64,000 nucleotides of DNA from Fen-1364 sp049515135 (GTDB lineage: Bacteria; Spirochaetota; Spirochaetia; SZUA-6; Fen-1364), in NCBI GenBank assembly GCA_049515135.1, contig JBEKUJ010000003.1, positions 62,001 through 126,000 on the forward strand, in the 5' to 3' direction. This document shows positions 25,102 to 32,518 of this stretch, in pieces. Numbering within the stretch: the first letter of the stretch is position 1; every line of letters begins with the position of its first letter. The notes below the pieces were generated by a model. It saw only the letters and a list, made by a program, of their open reading frames with translations. It searched no databases and was not told the DNA's origin. A program made the translations under genes and the position numbers.

Positions 25102-26187
25102 ATGCGCGGACGGCTCCTGGTCTTCTCCACCCGGGCCCTTGCGGGATACGCCCGCCAGGTGACCCGTGCCTTGCGCGCGTACCCACGCTTCCAGGACACC
25201 ACAGAGGGGGAGATCCACGGCGACTTGTCGATCTCGCGGTTCGCCGATGGTGAGATGGAGGCAGAGGTCGAGACCTCCGTGCGCGGCTGCGATGTCTTTC
25301 TTTTCGTGGGAGCAGCCCGCAATGAGCTGGGCCTGTCATCTGAGGAGAACAAGATCGAGACTTATCACGCCGTGGACGCCTTGCGGAGGGCGCAGGCGGG
25401 ACGAATCACCGTCTTCGAGCCCTACTGCAGCCCTGGCAGGTCTGACAGACTTACCCGCAGGAACTCCGTGGGGCTCTGGCTGCACTTCAAGGTGCTCCTC
25501 AGCCTTGGCATCAACCACTACATCACGTTCCAGCTCCATTCGGAAAAGTCCAAGACATTCATAGACCCGGCAATCTGCGATGTGGACGACATACCGGGCA
25601 GGACGCTCCTGGAGCGCTATATCTGCGACAATGTCATCATGACCCGCGAACGCCTGCATACGGTAGTCCATGATGGGTGGTTGTTCTGCTCCGTTGATGC
25701 AGGCGGCGAGGCCCTGTCCAAGCGCTTCGCAGCCTCCTTCGGGACAGGGATCGTTATTTCGCACAAACAGAGGGACTACTCCTCTGCCAACACAGTGGAA
25801 TCCATCACCATCCTGACCGCGGAGCCCATTGAGGGAAAGACCATCTGGATCATCGACGACATGATCGATACGGGAGACTCCATCTGCAAGCTCGTTCGCG
25901 AGCTGGCTCCCTTGAAGCCGGGATCCGTCAACATCGCCATTGTGCACCCCGTGTTCTCACCGCCGGCCCGGGAGAGGCTGAAGGAGCTGTGCGATGAAAG
26001 GCTGGTCGGCTCCATCCTCGTGACAGACACCATCCCCTGCACCCCTGACATACGCCAGAGCCTTCCCTGCCTCCAGGTCATCCCTTCGACCCCCCTTGCC
26101 GCGGAGATCGTCTTCCGTCTCAACAGCGAGCTTGCTCTTTCCCCCCTTCTGGCGTCGTTCAACGCGGACGACTACCTGAAGAAGTAG
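25102..26187 (+). CDS. prs: Ribose-phosphate pyrophosphokinase homologue
   Basis: This protein should make PRPP from ribose 5-phosphate and ATP for nucleotide synthesis. The 361 residues include the FADGE...VRGCDVFLF start, the PRPP-binding loop WIIDDMIDTGDS near 249-260, and QLHSEK as the divergent counterpart of the ATP-site His region. The catalytic loop reads HKQRDYSSANTVE instead of the usual DKRRP-type loop, and the protein is longer than the common 315 residues. I treat it as a divergent Prs of the spirochaete type. It converges on the MutY-like gene with a 16-base overlap. Confidence 0.85.
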   Translation: MRGRLLVFSTRALAGYARQVTRALRAYPRFQDTTEGEIHGDLSISRFADGEMEAEVETSVRGCDVFLFVGAARNELGLSSEENKIETYHAVDALRRAQAGRITVFEPYCSPGRSDRLTRRNSVGLWLHFKVLLSLGINHYITFQLHSEKSKTFIDPAICDVDDIPGRTLLERYICDNVIMTRERLHTVVHDGWLFCSVDAGGEALSKRFAASFGTGIVISHKQRDYSSANTVESITILTAEPIEGKTIWIIDDMIDTGDSICKLVRELAPLKPGSVNIAIVHPVFSPPARERLKELCDERLVGSILVTDTIPCTPDIRQSLPCLQVIPSTPLAAEIVFRLNSELALSPLLASFNADDYLKK

Positions 26188-26915
26188 CGGCCGTTCTTCT
26201 CCCTGAGGAAGCCTTCGGCAACGAGCTGATCGAGGGCCTGCGCAAGCCGCGGGTCCGACCTGGGCAGGGCTTTCCGGATGTCAGCACCGTCTGCGCTTCG
26301 AAGCCTCAGCAGGATCTCGAGCACGCGTCCTCTGAGCTGCCGGAGAGACCCCTCGAACGGGGCCTGCCGTGTGTAGACCGCGCTGCGCAGGTTCGGATTT
26401 GTCACCGAGCCGCGAAGGTGTGCGCCGTAGTCCATCAGGGCGTAGTACCACTCCCGCGGGTTTTTCCAGTCCAGGGTCTTTTCGATGAGCGGAAGCAGCT
26501 CTGAATCTTTCACGCTTTGTTTGCCTGGGAAAAAGAAGTGGATGAAAACGCGCCGTATGTTCGTCTCCATGAAAACAAGGGGCACGTTAAAAGAGAAGAC
26601 GAGTATCGCTGAGGCTGTGGCGCGTCCTATGCCGGGCAGCGCGCGCAGCTCATCGAGTGACCTCGGGACCCTGCTTCCATGCCTCTCCTGCATGACTTTC
26701 GCTGCATTGCGCAGCGCAAGGGCCCGTCGGTTGTACCCAAGGCCCTTCCACGCACCCAGCACATCCTGGACGCGGGATTGGGCAACGGAACGTAGGCTGG
26801 GGAATGCCGTGAGGAACTGGCGGTATTTCGGGAGCACCCTGGCTACTCCGGTCTGCTGGAGCATGACCTCCGAGACCAGTATCCGGTACGGTGTCCGCGT
26901 CCGGCGCCATGGCAT
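26172..26915 (-). CDS. MutY-like HhH-GPD DNA glycosylase, no Fe-S
   Basis: An adenine-glycosylase homologue: TPYRILVSEVMLQQTGV contains the catalytic Glu of MutY, and LPGIGRATASAI is the helix-hairpin-helix. It lacks the C-terminal four-Cys iron-sulfur loop; in fact it has no cysteine at all. The MutY Tyr of the GIGxYTA motif is Ala here, and the usual catalytic Asp is Glu in METNIRRV. Position 26915 is the first standard start, but MutY-like sequence (FKALIWEHYRKHGRQ) continues upstream. A CTG at 26981, overlapping the dtd stop as CTGA and 8 bases after GGAG, is the best true start. It probably acts on A:8-oxoG or a related mispair. Confidence 0.83.
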   Translation of the reverse strand: MPWRRTRTPYRILVSEVMLQQTGVARVLPKYRQFLTAFPSLRSVAQSRVQDVLGAWKGLGYNRRALALRNAAKVMQERHGSRVPRSLDELRALPGIGRATASAILVFSFNVPLVFMETNIRRVFIHFFFPGKQSVKDSELLPLIEKTLDWKNPREWYYALMDYGAHLRGSVTNPNLRSAVYTRQAPFEGSLRQLRGRVLEILLRLRSADGADIRKALPRSDPRLAQALDQLVAEGFLREKNGRYFFR

Positions 26916-26977
26916 CTGCCTCCCATGCTTCCGGTAGTGCTCCCAGATCAGCGCCTTGAAGTCTCGGAAGCTCGGAA

Positions 26978-27427
26978 TCAGAACTTTTTCTCCGAATCGA
27001 TGAGGATCGTCACTGGGCCGATGTTTGTGTACGTGACCTCCATGGCCGCTTGAAACTCCCCGGTGGCAACGCTGAGCCCGGTCAGCCGCAGCGTCTCAAC
27101 CGCCTTCTCGTACAGGATTCTGGCCATCTCGGGAGGCGCGGCTTCTGTATAGGAAGGGCGGCGTCCCTCCCGCGCGTCTCCAAAAAGGGTGAACTGTGAA
27201 ACCAGGAGGATCTCCCCATGCACGTCCGTGACGGAAAGATTCATCTTCCCGTTCTCATCGGGGAAAATCCGAAGGTGCGCGATCTTATCGCATATCATAC
27301 GCAGGTCCCGGTCTGTATCGTTCCTGCCGACCCCGAGGTACACAATCAGTCCTGAGCCAATGCTGCCGACGCTGCTCCCGTCAACGACTACAGCGGCGTT
27401 CCGCACACGCTGAACCACGGCGCGCAC
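26978..27427 (-). CDS. dtd: D-aminoacyl-tRNA deacylase
   Basis: Dtd removes D-amino acids and glycine from mischarged tRNA. The 149-residue protein begins VRAVVQRVRNAAVVV, has LVSQFTLFGDAREGRRPSYTEAAPPE in the middle (the active-site SQFTL motif) and NIGPVTILID near the end, with the Gly-cisPro pair. The start is GTG 27427, two bases after the upstream TPR gene stop; the longer frame runs into that gene. Length is typical (about 145-150). Confidence 0.95.
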   Translation of the reverse strand: MRAVVQRVRNAAVVVDGSSVGSIGSGLIVYLGVGRNDTDRDLRMICDKIAHLRIFPDENGKMNLSVTDVHGEILLVSQFTLFGDAREGRRPSYTEAAPPEMARILYEKAVETLRLTGLSVATGEFQAAMEVTYTNIGPVTILIDSEKKF

Positions 27428-27429
27428 GG

Positions 27430-28503
27430 CTAGTTTCCCGCAAGCTTGTGGATGGAGATGGCGGTAAGGCCGATCCTGCGGGCCTGGAATGCGATCTGGC
27501 CCAGCACCTCGATACCGCCTCCGTTCGCCAGATCCGCGGCGAAGCCAAGCGAAACCGGAACGATTCCCTGCAGCTCCCTTTCTCTGTCGTATCCCACCAG
27601 CAGATCGAACGTTATGGCGTTCTTTCCCACCGTGAGGTTCGCAATCTTGCCGCGCCAGTTCACCGAGCATCCATCGTAAAGCGCGGGCTCGGCGGCAACC
27701 GTCGTGTAGGGGAAAGAATCCTTCAGCGTCAGGAAATCCGGCTGCGTCACGAAGCCTTTGAGCATGCGCGCTCTCTCCTTGACAGGAAGGGCGGCGTTGG
27801 AAAGGAGGATCCGGTTGATCTCCACGGTGGCCATGTTGTCGCGGTACGCAAGGAGAAAGCCTTTGGCTCTGTTGAATGCCGTGCGGACATCACTTTCCGT
27901 CAACATGTAGGTGAAGCCCGAGCCGGTATCTGTCAGACGGGGAAGATCGCCGGGGATCTCGATGCCGGCTATGCCTGGGCGCTCCGGGACGCGCTGGGGG
28001 TAAAATCGCACGCCGAGGTAGCCGGCCGCGCCCAGGGCGAGCGCTCCAAGGACGACAAGCGCAACGAGCCCCAGCCTGCCCCGGGGAGGAAGCGGGGGGT
28101 ACAGGATGCGAACCTTTCCCGAATCGATGAACTCCTGGAGCTTCTCCTGGGAGAGCCCGCGCCGAAGGAGGTCCATCCCCCTGCGCGCCACCTTGTTCCC
28201 GGGATCCAGCTCGAGGACTTCCAGCCATCGCTTGATTGCATCCTCAGTCTCATGCCGCCGGAAATGGATGGCCGCAATCCCCAGCAGCGCGCCCACATTG
28301 TCGGGGGACAGATGCCTGGCCCTGCTGAGGTATGAGAAGGCGCCTCCAAGGTCTCCTGTGTGCAGGCAGGAAGAGCCAAGCAGGGAGAAATAGTCGAAGC
28401 TTTCCCTGTAGCGGAAGACTTCCGGCTCCAGGACCCGTATGACGTCTGGAAACTTTCTGGCCCGAAAGAGCCTTCGCGCCTCGCCGAGGCCTTTCCCTTT
28501 CAT
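27430..28503 (-). CDS. TPR protein with a central TM helix
   Basis: A 357-residue protein. Residues about 1-125 form TPR-like helical pairs (EARRLFRARKFPDVIRVLEP, AFSYLSRARHLSPDNVGALLGIAAIHF, AIKRWLEVLELDPGNKVA). Residues about 143-165 form one TM helix (LGLVALVVLGALALGAAGYLGV), and the C-terminal 190 residues are extracytoplasmic with beta character. The TPR part is therefore in the cytoplasm. I infer a link between a cytoplasmic complex and the envelope. It overlaps the exported-protein gene upstream by four bases (ATGA). Function unknown. Confidence 0.8.
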   Translation of the reverse strand: MKGKGLGEARRLFRARKFPDVIRVLEPEVFRYRESFDYFSLLGSSCLHTGDLGGAFSYLSRARHLSPDNVGALLGIAAIHFRRHETEDAIKRWLEVLELDPGNKVARRGMDLLRRGLSQEKLQEFIDSGKVRILYPPLPPRGRLGLVALVVLGALALGAAGYLGVRFYPQRVPERPGIAGIEIPGDLPRLTDTGSGFTYMLTESDVRTAFNRAKGFLLAYRDNMATVEINRILLSNAALPVKERARMLKGFVTQPDFLTLKDSFPYTTVAAEPALYDGCSVNWRGKIANLTVGKNAITFDLLVGYDRERELQGIVPVSLGFAADLANGGGIEVLGQIAFQARRIGLTAISIHKLAGN

Positions 28504-29558
28504 TTGCCGTACGTCGAAGAGCGAGCCTTGAGGTCGCTGATGGTGGATTCCATCAACGAGAGGTCGCCCTCGCCGATGTCAGCCCCAGGGGCCAGGGCGG
28601 AATCCACGCGCGACAGAATTGCATCCACAGTGCCAAGGTCGGCGCGAAGGCCCGCCGCCGCGCCGGCGGCGTTCTTCCCCGCAGCCAGCAACTGCTGGAT
28701 GGAGCTGGCGAAGTCTGCCGACGCCATGGCGGAGCTGGCGGGCAAGCCGGCGGGATTGTACTTCCCGATCACCAGCGTCACGGTGAACTGGCTGCCCTGC
28801 GCAAGGGGACGAGGGTCGTAGTACTGCGCCACCGCTGAATCGTTCTTGGAATACGGCAGGAGGCTGAAGTCGCGGGAGCCCGACGTGTCATATCCCCAGG
28901 CTGCATCACTCAGCCTTTTCCAGTTGGCGAACACGATCCGGTCCGGTTTCGTTATGCCCTCCGCGGTCACCATGACCTGCAGGCCGAGCTGCTCGGCATC
29001 TGCGGCCCGCGGGGACACCCACCAGCGCGGGAGGCTGCGGCCCGCGAGCGTCGTCTCTCGGGTGATGGAGGCCACGCTATCCGTGGCAAAAGGCGTCGGA
29101 CCGCCCTCACCGAGCCATGTGTCGAAAAGGTATCGTACCCCTGCTGTGAAATCCTGCCTCGAGGTGTTCCTCAGCGTGAGATCGATTCGCAGGCCGTCAG
29201 CAGCCGTGGCTCCGGCGGATGAGACGAAAGAGAAGCTCTCCGTGACTGTGAGAAAGTCCGACTTCCAGACGAATCTCGCTCCCGTTGGAGTCTTTTCCGC
29301 AGTATGAGAGAATCCTGCTGAATCTCCCATGCGGAAAATGCTGGTGTTCAGGACAACGCTCACCATCGTGGTCCGGGGATCCTGCGGCGACAGGAGGGGG
29401 ACGTACGACCCGGCCGCGGTAAGAAACGAAACAGAGAATCTCCCGACGTCTTCGGCCAGGGTGAGCTTGATCTTTCCCTGGCTGAGCTCCAGCGCCTGTG
29501 ACGGGAGCGCGACAGCAAACAGGAGAAGCGCAAGCAGGAGGCCGGCGCCTGATCTCAT
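28500..29558 (-). CDS. Exported protein of unknown function
   Basis: A 352-residue protein with a signal peptide (LLLALLLFAVALPSQA, cut before LELSQGK). The mature part is beta-rich with many Ser/Thr/Val, followed by an alanine-rich helical C-terminal segment (about 270-345), possibly a coiled coil. No catalytic motif was recognised. It is coupled to its neighbours by ATGA overlaps at both ends, so it forms a tight operon with the two TPR proteins. It could form an envelope complex with them. Confidence 0.75.
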   Translation of the reverse strand: MRSGAGLLLALLLFAVALPSQALELSQGKIKLTLAEDVGRFSVSFLTAAGSYVPLLSPQDPRTTMVSVVLNTSIFRMGDSAGFSHTAEKTPTGARFVWKSDFLTVTESFSFVSSAGATAADGLRIDLTLRNTSRQDFTAGVRYLFDTWLGEGGPTPFATDSVASITRETTLAGRSLPRWWVSPRAADAEQLGLQVMVTAEGITKPDRIVFANWKRLSDAAWGYDTSGSRDFSLLPYSKNDSAVAQYYDPRPLAQGSQFTVTLVIGKYNPAGLPASSAMASADFASSIQQLLAAGKNAAGAAAGLRADLGTVDAILSRVDSALAPGADIGEGDLSLMESTISDLKARSSTYGK

Positions 29559-30535
29559 TTCGCTCCTTCCGAAGATTCCAGGGCGGACAGGTACTTCTCC
29601 TTCAGCGCCAGGGCCTCTTCCTTGATTGCGAGCAGGCGTTCGCGCCGCTCGATCTCGGCAAGCCTGTTCTGGGGAGAGGCCTGGCCGGCAACGGCGCCGG
29701 CGGCTGGGCTGCCCGACGGGCCTGCCGCGGGCAATCCCCCCAGCTGGGCAAGCTTCGCGCTCAGGTCTTGAGCTTCCGCAGTCTTTTTTCCGAGCTCCGC
29801 GCGAAGGTCTGCGATTGTCTTCTGATCCTGGTCCGCTCCTCCACCGGAGAGCTTTTTCTGGTAGGCCTCAATGGCCTGCTCGTACGTTTTCTCCCGGCGC
29901 TGGAACTCCTCCAGGCTCCTGAGGAAATCCTCGTGGCTCCACTTCAGGAGCCGGGCAAGCTCTATCTCTTTCTTCTGGAGCAGGATGAGGGAAATCTTGT
30001 ATTGCGCGGCCTCAACTTTCACGCTGGTTGGGAAGTCTGTGAGGATTTTCTGGTAGATCTTCTGGGCATCATCGACGTGACCAAGGCTGTACAGGCTCTC
30101 TCCGACCCAGAACCATGCGTTCGGGATGAAGGGAGAGGCCGGGTACGTCGTGATGAACTGCTGAAGGACCTGGACGGATTGGTCGTATTGCTCCTGGAGG
30201 AACAGAAGCCTCCCCTTCTGATACAGGGCTTCGGGATAACCCGTTGCCGCGGAGAAGTTGGCCAGGTAGAACTCCAGGCTCTTGTCTGCGTCGTCGAGCT
30301 TGCCGATGGCAATGTAGGATTTGGCGATCAGGAGGTACGCATCCGGCATCTGGTCCGCGGCCGACGGGTCGCTGATCACAGCGCGAAAGACCGGTATGGC
30401 TTTCTCGAACTGGCCGTCTCGAAACAGCCGGATTCCTTCGCCCAGGTCTTTTGAAGTCTGCGCGGAGACGGCAAGAGCGCACAAGCCGAACGTCGAAAAG
30501 AGAAGGAAAAGCACAGCCTTTTTCGGGTGCGTCAT
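29555..30535 (-). CDS. Exported TPR and coiled-coil protein
   Basis: A 326-residue product with a signal peptide (LFLLFSTFGLCALAVSAQ), then five or so TPRs (GIRLFRDGQFEKAIPVFRA, LLIAKSYIAIGKLDDADKSLEFYL, YQKGRLLFLQEQYDQSVQVLQ), then a charged coiled-coil C-terminus (about 205-326) with a Gly/Ala/Pro hinge. The architecture resembles YbgF/CpoB in reversed order. ATG 30535 follows AAGGAGGT at an unusual 13-base spacing. A candidate promoter lies at 30580-30608. It heads an operon of two TPR proteins, an exported protein, dtd and the glycosylase. Confidence 0.8.
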   Translation of the reverse strand: MTHPKKAVLFLLFSTFGLCALAVSAQTSKDLGEGIRLFRDGQFEKAIPVFRAVISDPSAADQMPDAYLLIAKSYIAIGKLDDADKSLEFYLANFSAATGYPEALYQKGRLLFLQEQYDQSVQVLQQFITTYPASPFIPNAWFWVGESLYSLGHVDDAQKIYQKILTDFPTSVKVEAAQYKISLILLQKKEIELARLLKWSHEDFLRSLEEFQRREKTYEQAIEAYQKKLSGGGADQDQKTIADLRAELGKKTAEAQDLSAKLAQLGGLPAAGPSGSPAAGAVAGQASPQNRLAEIERRERLLAIKEEALALKEKYLSALESSEGAK

Positions 30536-30579
30536 GCGCTTTTTGTCACCTCCTTAGACTTTCGACTGCTGCGCGCCAA

Positions 30580-30608
30580 ACTATAGCGAAACTGACATTT
30601 CCTGTCGC
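30580..30608 (-). promoter_or_regulatory. Candidate promoter of the TPR/exported operon
   Basis: Leftward strand: -35 GCGACA (30603-30608) and -10 TATAGT (30580-30585), spacing 17. This predicts a start near 30573 and a leader of about 38 bases containing AAGGAGGT. The -10 matches in five positions, the -35 in four. Confidence 0.42.
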
Positions 30609-30639
30609 GCCCCTCGGCTGCACTGCGATCCTGCGGATT

Positions 30640-31344
30640 CTACCATTTGCCTCGGAGGAAGGCTACTTCCTCCGAGTGATCAGGCGCGCTGAAGAACGCA
30701 GAGCCGGCCACAATGATATCAGCTCCCGCGTTCAGGGCTGACTGGAGCGTGGTCCTGTTGATCCCGCCGTCCACTTCTATCAGAAACTGGTAACCCCCTG
30801 CCCGCCTCATCCTGTCCAGCGTCTCCACCTTCCGCAAGCACCGGGGAATCAATTCCTGGCCTCCGAAGCCGGGGTTCACGGTCATCACAAGCACGATGTC
30901 GACAAGTGGCAGGACCTCTATGATGGCTTCGGCCGGAGTGGAAGGAATAATGGCGATACCGGGCCTGCATCCTTTCTGGCGGATCGACGTCAGGATCCTG
31001 TGCATATGCGTAGCCGCTTCCCAGTGGACGGTGATGTGGTTCGCTCCCGCGTCGCAGAACTCGTCGATGGCCAGTTCCGGACGGCAGATCATGAGGTGCG
31101 TATCGAAGGGAAGCGAGGAAACGGGGCGCAGGTCCGTGACCGCCTTCTGGCCGAAGGTGATCTGCGGGACAAAGCACCCGTCCATGACGTCGAGGTGGAC
31201 GAAATCCCCTCCGCTTCTCTCCACCAGGCGCACTGCGTCTGCGAGTGAGCCGAAGTCGGCGGAGAGGACCGACGGCGCAACGAAGACCTTTCGTGGGCCC
31301 GTTTCCCTGCTTGTGCCGCGCTCTGATTGTTGTTCATCCCGCAT
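30640..31344 (-). CDS. rpe: Ribulose-phosphate 3-epimerase
   Basis: Rpe interconverts ribulose 5-phosphate and xylulose 5-phosphate in the pentose-phosphate pathway. The 234-residue TIM barrel has the N-terminal VAPSVLSADFGSL, metal and catalytic segments HLDVMDGCFVPQITFG and HLMICRPE, VMTVNPGFGGQ and the phosphate-binding VDGGIN with ADIIVAGSAFF. It carries about 17 extra polar residues before the usual start; ATG 31344 has GGGAAG upstream. It may supply ribose 5-phosphate for the nearby PRPP synthetase. Confidence 0.95.
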   Translation of the reverse strand: MRDEQQSERGTSRETGPRKVFVAPSVLSADFGSLADAVRLVERSGGDFVHLDVMDGCFVPQITFGQKAVTDLRPVSSLPFDTHLMICRPELAIDEFCDAGANHITVHWEAATHMHRILTSIRQKGCRPGIAIIPSTPAEAIIEVLPLVDIVLVMTVNPGFGGQELIPRCLRKVETLDRMRRAGGYQFLIEVDGGINRTTLQSALNAGADIIVAGSAFFSAPDHSEEVAFLRGKW

Positions 31345-31482
31345 ACTCTTCCCATTGTATCAAATGCGTTCCTGTTTGCAAACGAGACCTGGCCTTGCGG
31401 GCCGGTTCCTTGCGGCTGTTTGATGTCATTGACGAAAAACAGCTGGAATGCGATACTCATGGCGGGGTGTGACAGGCGGTAA

Positions 31483-32487
31483 TTGCTCTTTCCGGCGGTG
31501 TTTACGCTATTTTCCTGCGGCGCGCAGCGCAGACCGTATCGCACGACAGAGAGGCGGCTCATTCCTGACGACACGATCAACCAGATTCTCAACACCGCCT
31601 GCCAGAATCTGAGAGAAGGAGCATTTGCTGAGGCTATCGACGCGCTGGAGAAAGTGCTGGAAATGGACGTGGAATACCCAGGCGCCGCTTCGGTGCTGAA
31701 ATGCGCGTCCTTCTGGAGCGAGCCGCTGGAAAGAGGGCTCGTGCCCCGGGACGGCTTCGAGCGGGGAGAGACGCTGCTGGCCCACTGGAGGCTGTTCCAG
31801 GTCTTCGCCCAGAGGCTTGCGGATGTGCCGGAGAGGTTCCTGTTTGCCATCAAGCAATATGTGTTCTCTTCGGCGCTCGCCAGCTATCTCAACGCTTCCG
31901 CGGAACAGGATCCTACTGACCCCGACGTGCTTCTGCAGGTTGGCCGTTGCTGCAAGGGCATCGGGAACTACGAAAGGGCCATCGAGCACCTGGAGCGGGC
32001 AAATCTGGAGAGGAAGGAAGACGCGCGGATCCTGGCAGAGCTGGCTGACTGCTACTCCCTGGTGAACGAGGCCAGGTTGGCAAAGGTGTTCTTCCGCGAG
32101 GCTTTTTTCATCGACGCCCAGGCCATCGATCTTGCCGGCCTCGAATCGCCGCTTATCACGCGGCTTTCGCTCAAGGTGCGTGAAATGGGACTCTCCGGTC
32201 CGGCCCTCAACGAATGGGTCCCTGTCTGGGGAACCATCTGGGGTGTCTTCAACGTACGGCGGGAGATGAAGCCGCTGGAGTTCGGCAAGCTCAAGCAGGC
32301 CATCTACCAGATGGAAAAGGAGCAGGCCGGCGCCGGGCGCAGTCTGGTGGTGCCCCGCCTGATCAATCGCTATTTCTGGCTGGTGGACCATTACTTGGCG
32401 GCCGGCGAGCCGCGGGAGCGCATTGAAGAGGTTCTGGAAAAGATCCGCGACCTGGACCCCGGCGTTCACAGGGAATATACGACGTAG
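31483..32487 (+). CDS. Cytoplasmic TPR-like protein
   Basis: An alpha-helical protein of about 305-334 residues with TPR-like pairs (LREGAFAEAIDALEKVLEMDVEYP, VLLQVGRCCKGIGNYERAIEHLERANLERKE, LAELADCYSLVNEARLAKVFFREAF). The first clearly protein-like segment is IPDDTINQILNTACQNLREG. No ATG precedes it in frame; TTG 31483, GTG 31498 and an ATT near 31561 with AGAGG 6 bases upstream are the options, so the first 25 residues are uncertain. It lies 31 bases before giant greA, in the same direction, and may work with it. Confidence 0.75.
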   Translation: MLFPAVFTLFSCGAQRRPYRTTERRLIPDDTINQILNTACQNLREGAFAEAIDALEKVLEMDVEYPGAASVLKCASFWSEPLERGLVPRDGFERGETLLAHWRLFQVFAQRLADVPERFLFAIKQYVFSSALASYLNASAEQDPTDPDVLLQVGRCCKGIGNYERAIEHLERANLERKEDARILAELADCYSLVNEARLAKVFFREAFFIDAQAIDLAGLESPLITRLSLKVREMGLSGPALNEWVPVWGTIWGVFNVRREMKPLEFGKLKQAIYQMEKEQAGAGRSLVVPRLINRYFWLVDHYLAAGEPRERIEEVLEKIRDLDPGVHREYTT

Positions 32488-32518
32488 CAAGAATGATTTC
32501 GGCCTGGAGGAGTGAAGA

